A stretch of 13,886 bases of DNA from JAMXLO01 sp046732975. GTDB lineage: Bacteria; Pseudomonadota; Alphaproteobacteria; Acetobacterales; Acetobacteraceae. Numbering within the stretch: position 1 is the first letter of the stretch; the number at the start of each line of letters is the position of its first letter. A program made the translations under genes and the position numbers. The notes beneath the pieces were generated by a model that made no database searches, was not told the DNA's origin, and saw only the letters and a program-made list of their open reading frames with translations. Location: NCBI GenBank assembly GCA_046732975.1, contig JBKPOG010000218.1, positions 1 through 13,886 of the forward strand, in the 5' to 3' direction. This document shows positions 6,571 through 13,886 of the stretch, in pieces.

Positions 6571-6578
6571 GGTCTTCA

Positions 6579-6584
6579 CTCCCT
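6579..6584 (-). promoter_or_regulatory. Ribosome binding site suggesting a TTG start
   Basis: On the minus strand AGGGAG ends eight bases before TTG 6570 but overlaps the alternative GTG at 6579. This argues for the shorter product of the small strand-rich gene. Confidence 0.45.
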
Positions 6585-6739
6585 GTAAGTTGCCATGGCT
6601 GTCTTAGCGGCACGGCAGACTTTCAGGTGCGACGCAGTTCACACCCAAACGCCGGGACTGTTCCCTGGCGCGATCGTGAAGGATGCGTGAACCTCGTGCC
6701 TATCATCGAATCCAGACTGACAGATCAAGAGGGAACAGG

Positions 6740-7059
6740 ATGGAGACCAGGATCGACGAGATTGCTGATCGCATATACCGTATTTCGCTATATAACCCCA
6801 TGATCGCCCCGCCGGCAGGTCTGACCTACAATGTGTTCCTAATTGCGGACGTTGGTCCTGCGATTTCCCCAGAGGACCTGTTCAGTTCTCCAGCCTGAAT
6901 CCGAGTACGGGACGCACCATTCGACAGCTCGCGACACTGGCACCGCGTATGCTTGCACTGATGCATGGACCCGCGTTTGCCGGCGATTGCACGGCGGCAT
7001 TGCACGCACTGGCCACCGACTACGACCGACGCATTCGTTCGCTGCTGGACAGTGCTTGA
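6740..7059 (+). pseudogene. Remnant of a metallo-beta-lactamase-fold hydrolase (ODP-like, di-iron type)
   Basis: The N-terminus, from ATG 6740 (GGGA upstream), reads METRIDEIADRIYRIS, then a NPMIAPPAGLTYNVFLI segment. This is the start of a family of MBL-fold proteins of about 250 residues. At about 6845 the sequence jumps to DVGPAISPEDLF, which in the intact family lies near the C-terminus. So roughly 140 residues are missing, including the region of the first metal ligands (H-x-E-x-D in this family). A second lesion at about 6888-6893 (net loss of one base) puts a TGA at 6896. Changing frame at 6892 restores the expected end, SLNPSTGRTIRQLATLAPRM, then LALMHGPAFAGD (with the last metal-ligand His) and RRIRSLLDSA, to the TGA at 7059. 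Family recognition is from memory of its conserved ends. A gene with both lesions cannot make active enzyme. Confidence 0.8.
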
Positions 7060-7111
7060 TCCCTGCGGCAGCAGCGCGATGATATGCTGAAAGCGCCAAC
7101 CGCACGCAAAT

Positions 7112-7117
7112 GGGAGG
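7112..7117 (+). promoter_or_regulatory. Ribosome binding site of the serine hydrolase
   Basis: GGGAGG lies six bases before ATG 7124. It is the best ribosome site in the window and fixes that start. It sits in the 64-base gap after the metallo-beta-lactamase remnant. Confidence 0.7.
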
Positions 7118-7123
7118 ATCCGC

Positions 7124-8281
7124 ATGGCCAACAGCGAAGCGATTGCCGATATACTCCGGCGGGCAACTGACGCGGGCGATGTCCCTGGCGTCGTGGCCGC
7201 AGCAGCCACGGCGGAGGGACCGATCTTCGCCGCCGGTTTCGGCGTGCGCGACACTGCATCCGGAACCGCGATGACCGCCGATACCGTGGTTTGGATCGCC
7301 TCGATGACCAAGGCGGTTACCAGCGCCTGCGCCATGCAATTGGTCGAGCAGGGCCGGCTTTCGCTCGATGCGCCGATCGCGACCGTGCTGCCGGAGCTGG
7401 ACAAGGTGCAGGTGCTGGAAGGCTTCGCACCGGACGGCACACCCAGGATGCGGCCGGCAAGGCGGCCGATCACGCTCCGCCACCTGCTGACACACACTGC
7501 AGGCTTCGTCTACGAGATCTGGAACCCGGAGATGGGACGCTACCTGGAGACGACCGGCACGCCAGGTATCATCTCGTGCCAGAATGCCGCTCTGTCGATT
7601 CCGTTGTCATTCGATCCCGGTGAGCGGTGGGACTATGGGATCGGCATCGACTGGGCAGGCAAGGCGGTCGAGGCGGCCAGCGGCCAGAAGCTTAGCGATT
7701 ACATGCAGCAGAACCTGTTGCAGCTCCTCGGCATGCAGGACACCGGGTTCAAACTCGGCGCGGCGCAACGACAACGGCTGGCCAAGGTGCATAACCGTAC
7801 TCCCGCAGGCTTCGTTCCCACCGACCTCGAGTTGCCGCAGGAGCCGGAATTCGAAATGGGCGGCGGCGGGCTGTATTCGACCGTGAGCGACTACCTCCGT
7901 TTCACACGGATGATCATGAACAATGGAATGTTGGACGGCACGCGCGTGCTGGCACCCGGGACCGTCGCGGCGATGACAGCCAATGCGATGGGCAATGTGA
8001 CGTGCCGCGCGTTAAAGACGTGCGCACCGGCGTTGTCCAACGATGTCGAGTTCATCGACGGCATGCAGTGGGGGTTGAGCTTCCTGATCAATCCGCAGCC
8101 GCTGCCGAGTGGGCGTTCGGCTGGATCGCTGGCCTGGGCGGGTCTCGCGAACTCCTATTTCTGGATCGACCCGGTGAAGCAGGTCACCGGGATCTACGCC
8201 ACGCAGGTGCTGCCGTTCTTCGATGCGAAGGCGGTCCAGCTGTTCCAGGAGTTCGAGACCGCCGTCTATCGCCTGCAGTAA
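7124..8281 (+). CDS. Serine hydrolase of the beta-lactamase/penicillin-binding family (class C-like, EstB type)
   Basis: A 385-residue protein. It has the catalytic S-x-x-K motif as Ser60-Met-Thr-Lys63 (VVWIASMTKAVTSACAMQLV) and the usual ITLRHLLTHTAGF block (116-128). The second-motif tyrosine is Tyr171 (ERWDYGIGIDWAG), and GGGGLYSTVSDYLRF (246-260) is typical of the family. The third motif is WAG at 338-340 (SLAWAGLANSYFWIDP), as in esterase-type members rather than KTG of true AmpC enzymes. No signal peptide is visible, so it is probably cytoplasmic. That argues against antibiotic resistance or a cell-wall role and favours an esterase, lactone or amide hydrolase. Substrate is unknown. The start has a strong GGGAGG. 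The gene is a single unit after a gene remnant and converges on the sensor kinase gene with only 22 bases between the stop codons. Confidence 0.92.
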   Translation: MANSEAIADILRRATDAGDVPGVVAAAATAEGPIFAAGFGVRDTASGTAMTADTVVWIASMTKAVTSACAMQLVEQGRLSLDAPIATVLPELDKVQVLEGFAPDGTPRMRPARRPITLRHLLTHTAGFVYEIWNPEMGRYLETTGTPGIISCQNAALSIPLSFDPGERWDYGIGIDWAGKAVEAASGQKLSDYMQQNLLQLLGMQDTGFKLGAAQRQRLAKVHNRTPAGFVPTDLELPQEPEFEMGGGGLYSTVSDYLRFTRMIMNNGMLDGTRVLAPGTVAAMTANAMGNVTCRALKTCAPALSNDVEFIDGMQWGLSFLINPQPLPSGRSAGSLAWAGLANSYFWIDPVKQVTGIYATQVLPFFDAKAVQLFQEFETAVYRLQ

Positions 8282-8303
8282 TGGGCGTTGTGCGGTCGCG
8301 GGC

Positions 8304-11300
8304 TCATGCGCTACGCGGCAGCCGGATGGTGAATTCGCTGTATTTGCCCACTTTGCTGTCCACACTGATGGTGCCGCCGTGTTGTTGCGTGATGATGTCG
8401 TAACTCATCGACAGGCCGAGACCGGTGCCCTCGCCCGGCGGCTTGGTGGTGAAGAACGGCTGGAACAGTCTGTCCTTGATTTCGGCAGGAATGCCGATGC
8501 CGTTGTCGCGCACCAGTATCTCCACCGCACCGTCCAGTTGACGTGTCGAGACCTTCAGAGATGGCTCGAACCCGGACATCGCGCGTTGCCGTTCGCGCGC
8601 CGCGTAGAAGCCATTGCTGAACAGGTTGAGCAGCACGCGCGTGATGTCCTGTGGTGCCAGCGTGATCGGTGCGATGCCTTCGCCCAGTTGACGCTGCAGT
8701 GAGATGTTGAACGTCTGGTCCTGTGCACGCGCACCGTGATACGCCAGGTTCAGTGCCTCCTCGATCAGGGCGTTGAGATCAACCGACCGCCGCTCGCCGG
8801 AGCTTCCGCGCGAGTGTTCCAGCATGCTCCGCACGATGCCGTCGGCGCGCCTGCCGTGTTCGTTGATCTTGACGAGATTACTGGCGAGCGTATTCGCCAG
8901 GTCATCGACCTCGGTTCGACGCGCGTCATCGAGCAACGCGAGACCTGGAGCTACCGTCTGCTTCAGTTCATCTATGAGATCAACCGACAGACTCGCAAAA
9001 TTGTTGACGAAGTTCAGCGGGTTCTTAATCTCGTGCGCAATGCCGGCGGTGAGCTGACCCAGCGAGGCCATTTTCTCCGCCTGGACCAGGCTGGCCTGCG
9101 CTGTCTTAAGATCACGGTATGCCGCCTCCGCCGCGTCACGGGCGGCACGGATTTCCTCCTCGCTGCGCTTGCGCTCGGTGATGTCGGAGAAGATCAGCAC
9201 GAAGCCGCCGTCCGGCACCGGATTGCGGCGGATCTCGATCACCCTGCCATCCGGCAGCGTCCGCTCATAGCCGTAGGATTTTCCGGTAGTGGCAACCAGC
9301 GCCTGAATTTGCTCCGTCGTATCGACATTTGTGCCGAAGTATCCCCGTTCTGCGAGGAAGTGTAGGTGTTCTCCATAAGTACGATGCTGTTCGAGAAGGA
9401 CGTCGGGTAGGCCGAAGATCTGCTGGAATTTGCCGTTCCAGGCGACGAGGTGCTGGGTTTCGTCGAACATCGCTACACCGTCGCCCATATTCTCAAACGT
9501 TATGCGGAGTTCCTCCTGACGCTGACGGATTTCGCTGAGTAACCGCGCATTTTCGATGGCAAGCACAGCCTGGGCGGCAAATCCGCGCAGCAAGTCGACC
9601 TGCCGGTCACTGAAGGGTCGGACTTCCTGGCGATAAATCGTGAACATTCCAATGAATTCGCCGTCTTTGCGCAAAGCCGCACCCAATAATGTGCGGGCGC
9701 CTCCAAGTTCGACTAGGGCACGGGTAGATGGAACCGCAGGATAGAGGGTCGCATCCGCTACGTCGGAGATCTGCACGACGTCTGCGCCGGCCAGCAGCCG
9801 GGCGGGCAGCGAGCCTGGTACAGGCCAGCCAAAGTCGGGGCTCTTACGACAGAATTCGGCATAGGCCTCAGGCACAGTACCGAGCGCGGCTGCCTCGAAC
9901 CTCTGGCCAACGGGCAGCATGATGCCGCCGAAGGCAGCATCGCACAACTTGATCGCACTTGCTCCAATAATCTCGAACACAGGCCCAAGGTCGCCTGGCG
10001 AAGAGTTGATCACCTGTAGTATCTCGGCTGTCGCCGTCTGCCGTTCGAGCGCCTCACGAGTCTCGTTGAGTAGCCGCGCATTCTCGATCGCTATTACCGC
10101 CTGGGCAGCGAAGTTCTCCAACAGCGAGACTTCCTGATCCGAAAACGACCTGACCTCTCGCCGCGAGGATACGATCATGCCAAGCAGCATCGATTCTTTG
10201 CGCAGAGGTACGAAAAGCGCGGTTCGGATGCCTTCGAGCTCAGCGGCGCTTCGCATCAGTGGAAAGTCTTCGTTAGCTGCATCGATGATCTGAGCAAAGC
10301 GCTTGCCTAAGAGCAATTCGCGAGTCGCCGGCGAGTCCGAGAGTCGATAGCCTTGGCGCGCTTGCTCGGCGTATGCATCCGATAATCCGCGAACCGCCAC
10401 CGCGCGTCCTCTTTCCCCATCAAACAGATGCAGGCTACCATGGGATATGGCGCAAAGGCTGTGCGCCTTTTCCAGTATCACATCAAAGACCGGCATAAGA
10501 TCGCCCGGAGATGCATTGATCACCTGCAGCACCTCAGCAGTCGCGGTCTGCTGCTCCAGCGCCTCGCGCGTTTCGTTGATGAGGCGCGCGTTCTCCATCG
10601 CGATCACCGCCTGGTCGGCGAAATTGCGTAATAGAGCGATCTGATTTTCTCTGAACGGTCTCACTTCGCGCCGGCCCGTGGTGATAGCACCGACCAACGC
10701 GTTATCCTTGCGAAGGGCTACGGCGAGAGCCGTCCGCGTCCCGACGCCCTGTGTGCGCTCGTACGCCAAACCCCTTTGATACACGTCCTGCTCGGTCACA
10801 TCGGGTATTTGCACCACGTTGTCACCGCGTGCGAGGCGATCGAGTGAAGTGCCAGGAACGCGGGGGACGGTTTGCCCGATATCGTCGCCGTTAGTGGACG
10901 CGACGACTGTAAAGCTCTGACCATCGCTTGACCAGAACGAGCCGACATCGGCTTCGCACAGCTTCAGCGCCTTTTCCAGCATCGCATCAAACACCGGGGC
11001 GAGGCTACCTGGTGAGGCGTTGATCACCTGCAGGACTTCGGCCGTCGCGGTCTGCTGCTCCAGTGCCTCGCGCTGCTCGGTCAGCAGGCGTGCGTTGTCC
11101 ATCGCTATGACGGCCTGCGCGGCGAAGCTCTCCAGCAATGCGATTTCTTTCTCTGCAAACGGCCGCACTTCTGTACGAAATCCGCTGATGGCCCCTATTG
11201 CCTGATTTTCCCTCCGCAGCGGCACCAGGAGGCACGTTCGTACGTCTGTTTGCTCGACCAGGTCACGAATAATAGCGGATGCCTGTCGCCATTCGTCCAA

Positions 11301-13886
11301 TCGTAGATCAACTATATGAACATAGCGCTCACCGCGCATCAGCGACTGATGAGCGGCGGTCGGCGCCCACGATTGACGCACAAGTTCATCGAATTGTGCG
11401 GGAAAGCCATGCGTCGCGGCAGCCTGGACGCGACCCTCTCCATAGACAAGCAGGGACCCCAGCACAGCACCGCAGATCTTATGGGCCTTTTCCAGGATCG
11501 CCTCGAAAACGGGCGTTAAATTGCTTGGCGAGCTGTTGATTACCTGTAGCACCTCCGCTGTCGCAGTCTGGTGCGCCAGCGCCTCGCGCTGCTCGGTGAT
11601 CAATCGCGCATTTTCCAGTGCGACGACGGCTTGCACCGCGAAATTCTGCAAGACCGCAATCTCTTTTGCGGAAAAGGGCCGCACTTCTTGCCGATAAATC
11701 TGAATAGCACCAAATAACCGGCCATCCCTGCGCAATGCTACTGACGCCGCACTTCTCGCTTTCCCCAGTTCGACATAAGCACGACGACGCGGGTTCCCCT
11801 CTTGATAGAGGGGGTCGTCAATGATGTCGGGAACCTGCAAGACATCCTCGCCCGCAACATGTTTGGCGAGGCCACTCCCAGGCACGGCCCGTAAGCGCGG
11901 CTGATTTCGATAAAACGCCACAAACGACGGCGGCCCGTGAATTACCTCAGGGCAGAATTGCTCGCCGTCATAGGTCCACAGCATCCCGAGTGCCGGTTGG
12001 CACAGGCGCGTTGCCTTTTCCAGAATTGCGCCGAATACAGGTTCGAGCTCACCAAGCGAAGAATTGATGACCTGCAACACCTCGGCTGTCGCGATTTGTT
12101 GCTCCAGCGACTCACGCTGTTCAGTCAGCAGGCGAGTGTTCTCGATAGCGATTACCGCCTGGTTGGCGAAGGTGCTGACGAGATCTATCTGACGCTCCGT
12201 GAACGGCTCGACACGCTGGCGCGCCAGCAGGATGGTCCCGACCACCTCACCTTCGCGCAGCAGCGGCACGCCCAGTGTGGTTCTCTGCTTGCCGAGCCGG
12301 ATGGGCGCCTCCGGATAAGCGTTAATGGCCGCCACGTCGGGAACGTGGACGACCCTGCCTTCGCGTGCGACCCGGGCACCGACGCTTGGCGAGTTCGGAG
12401 CATATACAATCGCCCCAAGCTCGTTGTAGTGGGCAGCATATTCGGATGGAAACCCGAAATTCGCGGCCATATGCCACTTCTCTCCGTCACGACGAGCAAT
12501 GGCCGCTTGTTCGGCATCGCAAAGCCGGGCAGCGGTTTCTGCCACGGTGGCCAATACCGGTTTGAGATCGAACGTCGTCCGGCTGATGACCTTCAGCACG
12601 TCGCTGGTCGCAGTTTGGTATTCTAGCGACTCCTGCAGGTCACTCGTGCGCCGCTGAAGTGCCCGATAGGTCTCGGCACTGCCGATCGCGATCACCGCTT
12701 GCTCGGCAAATGTCTGCAACAAGGCGACCTGGCTCTCGGTAAAACCGCCGAGGGGGCCGCCAAGTGAGATGGCACCGATTGCAGTGTCATCCCGCATCAA
12801 GGGTATCGATAGCTGGGAGTGATACCCCATTGCCTTTACCACGGGGTGTATCTCAGCGTCACTTTGAAAGTCAGTAATGTGGATGATCTGTTTGTCGAGG
12901 ATCGCTCGGCAGGTAATCGATCCTCGGTTGGGGATCATTGGGAACATCGCGCGATATTTCGCTATCTTGTCTTCCGCGGCGTCGCCAAACAAATTCGCCC
13001 GAAGGTGAACCATGCGGCCGTCAAATTCAAACAATCCAACGCCGCTGCCATCGCAGAGTTTGTTTGCATGGTGAACGATCAACTCAAATACTGGTTGAGG
13101 ATCGCCCGGCGATTGTGACATCGCTTTCAACACATCAATGGTGGCAGACTGGTGCTCGATCCGCTCGCCATACTCGGTATTGCGCTGGGCCAATGCCGCT
13201 GTGCGGCCTTGCAGCGCGCGATAGGTTTCGGCGCTGGTGATCGCGATCACTGCCTGCTCGGCGAAGATCTGCAACAGTGTCGCCAGGCTATTTGGAAACC
13301 GCCCGACAACAGGCCGTCCCACGGCGATCACGCCCAGTGGCTCGCCGTTCCGCAATAGCGGCACCGCCATGGCAGACCAGGGTCCAGGCGCTGTGATGCC
13401 GAACGCCGGCTCGGCGTCGACATCCTCGATCTGCTCGACCCGCCGGCTGAGGATGGTGCGGCCCATAACGGTATCCGGCCCCACAGGTCTCGGGAAATGA
13501 GAGGCATACACACTGGCAAAGGCAGGCTCGAACCCTTTTTGCGTCGCCAGATGCAGCATGGTGCCATCCAACATCGCAACTGCCGCTACCGGCACCGCGC
13601 ACAGCTCTGCTGCCCGCCGCGCGATAAGATCAAACACGGGCTGGGTGTCGCCGGGTGAGGCGACCATCGCCTGCAGCACCTCCAAGCCGGCCGCCTGTGC
13701 TGCGCGCAGTTCCTCGTTCTCGGTTCTTAAGGTGACGAAATCCCGAGCTGCCTCCTGTCCCGTGATTGCATCCAATCTATTGCCACGGTCCGGCGCCTGC
13801 GCCGCTGCACGTACTTGCAGTTCCGCCAGAGCCGTGTCGTGCTGCTGCTGCAATTCCTCATAGGCCCGCCGCAGTTCTGCAAATTT
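8304..13886 (-). CDS. Giant soluble sensor histidine kinase with eight GAF domains and one PAS domain (5' end outside the window)
   Basis: At least 1860 residues; the frame is still open at the window edge (…ELRRAYEEL), so the start is missing. Residues are numbered from the in-frame TTG at 13853. A coiled-coil N-terminus (1-60) is followed by GAF domains at about 72-206, 252-391, 431-571, 603-748, 779-920, 950-1089, 1119-1259 and 1289-1434. A PAS domain follows (1448-1560, ending FSDITERKRSEEEI). The HisKA helix has phospho-acceptor His1607 in GIAHEIKNPLNFVNNFA. The ATPase domain has an N box (VLLNLFSNGFYA), G1 (VRDNGIGIP), an F box (FQPFFTTKPPGEG) and G2 (GTGLGLS), so the kinase core looks intact. 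No membrane helix or receiver domain is seen, so it should be a cytosolic kinase that phosphorylates a separate response regulator, none of which is in the window. GAF ligands cannot be named; each domain carries a Cys at the same place. It ends 22 bases from the convergent serine hydrolase. Confidence 0.95.
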   Translation of the reverse strand, partial: KFAELRRAYEELQQQHDTALAELQVRAAAQAPDRGNRLDAITGQEAARDFVTLRTENEELRAAQAAGLEVLQAMVASPGDTQPVFDLIARRAAELCAVPVAAVAMLDGTMLHLATQKGFEPAFASVYASHFPRPVGPDTVMGRTILSRRVEQIEDVDAEPAFGITAPGPWSAMAVPLLRNGEPLGVIAVGRPVVGRFPNSLATLLQIFAEQAVIAITSAETYRALQGRTAALAQRNTEYGERIEHQSATIDVLKAMSQSPGDPQPVFELIVHHANKLCDGSGVGLFEFDGRMVHLRANLFGDAAEDKIAKYRAMFPMIPNRGSITCRAILDKQIIHITDFQSDAEIHPVVKAMGYHSQLSIPLMRDDTAIGAISLGGPLGGFTESQVALLQTFAEQAVIAIGSAETYRALQRRTSDLQESLEYQTATSDVLKVISRTTFDLKPVLATVAETAARLCDAEQAAIARRDGEKWHMAANFGFPSEYAAHYNELGAIVYAPNSPSVGARVAREGRVVHVPDVAAINAYPEAPIRLGKQRTTLGVPLLREGEVVGTILLARQRVEPFTERQIDLVSTFANQAVIAIENTRLLTEQRESLEQQIATAEVLQVINSSLGELEPVFGAILEKATRLCQPALGMLWTYDGEQFCPEVIHGPPSFVAFYRNQPRLRAVPGSGLAKHVAGEDVLQVPDIIDDPLYQEGNPRRRAYVELGKARSAASVALRRDGRLFGAIQIYRQEVRPFSAKEIAVLQNFAVQAVVALENARLITEQREALAHQTATAEVLQVINSSPSNLTPVFEAILEKAHKICGAVLGSLLVYGEGRVQAAATHGFPAQFDELVRQSWAPTAAHQSLMRGERYVHIVDLRLDEWRQASAIIRDLVEQTDVRTCLLVPLRRENQAIGAISGFRTEVRPFAEKEIALLESFAAQAVIAMDNARLLTEQREALEQQTATAEVLQVINASPGSLAPVFDAMLEKALKLCEADVGSFWSSDGQSFTVVASTNGDDIGQTVPRVPGTSLDRLARGDNVVQIPDVTEQDVYQRGLAYERTQGVGTRTALAVALRKDNALVGAITTGRREVRPFRENQIALLRNFADQAVIAMENARLINETREALEQQTATAEVLQVINASPGDLMPVFDVILEKAHSLCAISHGSLHLFDGERGRAVAVRGLSDAYAEQARQGYRLSDSPATRELLLGKRFAQIIDAANEDFPLMRSAAELEGIRTALFVPLRKESMLLGMIVSSRREVRSFSDQEVSLLENFAAQAVIAIENARLLNETREALERQTATAEILQVINSSPGDLGPVFEIIGASAIKLCDAAFGGIMLPVGQRFEAAALGTVPEAYAEFCRKSPDFGWPVPGSLPARLLAGADVVQISDVADATLYPAVPSTRALVELGGARTLLGAALRKDGEFIGMFTIYRQEVRPFSDRQVDLLRGFAAQAVLAIENARLLSEIRQRQEELRITFENMGDGVAMFDETQHLVAWNGKFQQIFGLPDVLLEQHRTYGEHLHFLAERGYFGTNVDTTEQIQALVATTGKSYGYERTLPDGRVIEIRRNPVPDGGFVLIFSDITERKRSEEEIRAARDAAEAAYRDLKTAQASLVQAEKMASLGQLTAGIAHEIKNPLNFVNNFASLSVDLIDELKQTVAPGLALLDDARRTEVDDLANTLASNLVKINEHGRRADGIVRSMLEHSRGSSGERRSVDLNALIEEALNLAYHGARAQDQTFNISLQRQLGEGIAPITLAPQDITRVLLNLFSNGFYAARERQRAMSGFEPSLKVSTRQLDGAVEILVRDNGIGIPAEIKDRLFQPFFTTKPPGEGTGLGLSMSYDIITQQHGGTISVDSKVGKYSEFTIRLPRSA
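9993..12143 (-). repeat. Five near-identical signalling-helix linkers between GAF domains
   Basis: Segments of 31 codons at 9993-10085, 10503-10595, 11007-11099, 11523-11615 and 12051-12143 encode variants of ENARLLTEQREALEQQ followed by TATAEVLQVINASPG. Spacings are 510, 504, 516 and 528 bases, all multiples of three, so each unit is one GAF domain plus its linker. The linkers are much more alike than the GAF domains between them. The first two inter-GAF linkers (around 12620-12670 and 13140-13220) are a different type, beginning SAETYRALQ. Confidence 0.85.

Noticed and set aside
7124..8281. Serine hydrolase as an antibiotic-resistance beta-lactamase
   Set aside because: It lacks a signal peptide and has WAG in place of KTG as third motif, which fits esterase-type members better.
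9993..12143. Repeated ~510-base pattern read as mobile or CRISPR-like repeats
   Set aside because: The repeats are in-frame linker helices of one protein, with codon-multiple spacing and degenerate third positions.
11937..12626. 229-codon open frame on the plus strand inside the kinase gene
   Set aside because: Antisense to well-defined GAF domains, with no independent support.
5062..13886. Possible functional link between the orphan TRAP binding protein and the giant kinase as a periplasmic sensing pair
   Set aside because: The kinase has no membrane segment or periplasmic domain in the visible part, and the genes are 2.2 kb apart on opposite strands with unrelated genes between.

Overview
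The window is GC-rich bacterial chromosome. It has Gram-negative features: an MCE/PqiB-PqiC envelope system, three proteins or remnants with classical signal peptides, two lipoproteins and a Tat-exported TRAP binding protein. Protein style and gene mix suggest an alphaproteobacterium, perhaps Acetobacteraceae/Rhodospirillales; this is an impression without a marker gene. I saw no rRNA, tRNA, CRISPR array or insertion sequence.

Layout. (1) 101-4413, all minus strand, transcribed right to left: a secreted DUF2092-type protein (3604-4413), a broken copy of a secreted glycine-rich protein (3220-3593), the intact copy (2515-3171), then pqiB (691-2376) and pqiC (101-691). The last two share one base (TAGTG) and are almost certainly co-translated; pqiA is not next to them. 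(2) 4414-4598 is a divergent intergenic region with a near-consensus FNR/FixK-type box (TTGATCTAAGTCAA, 4527-4540). (3) Plus strand: a small cysteine-containing lipoprotein (4599-4958) and an orphan TRAP substrate-binding protein (5062-6063) with no DctQ/DctM beside it. (4) A small uncharacterised protein on the minus strand (6142-6570). (5) Plus strand: a wrecked metallo-beta-lactamase-fold gene (6740-7059), then an intact beta-lactamase-family serine hydrolase (7124-8281). (6) Converging on it with a 22-base gap is a giant soluble sensor histidine kinase (8304 to beyond 13886, minus strand) with eight tandem GAF domains, one PAS domain and a complete kinase core; its 5' end lies outside the window.

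How they fit together. PqiB/PqiC form one machine for lipid transport or barrier maintenance between the membranes. The DUF2092 and glycine-rich genes look like a second envelope-directed unit whose middle gene has decayed. The remaining genes are single-gene units without visible partners. The most unusual objects are the eight-GAF kinase with its quasi-periodic linker helices, the anaerobic-type operator between two exported-protein genes, and two independent gene remnants that can be reconstructed from their intact relatives. I found no convincing new multi-gene defence or mobile system.
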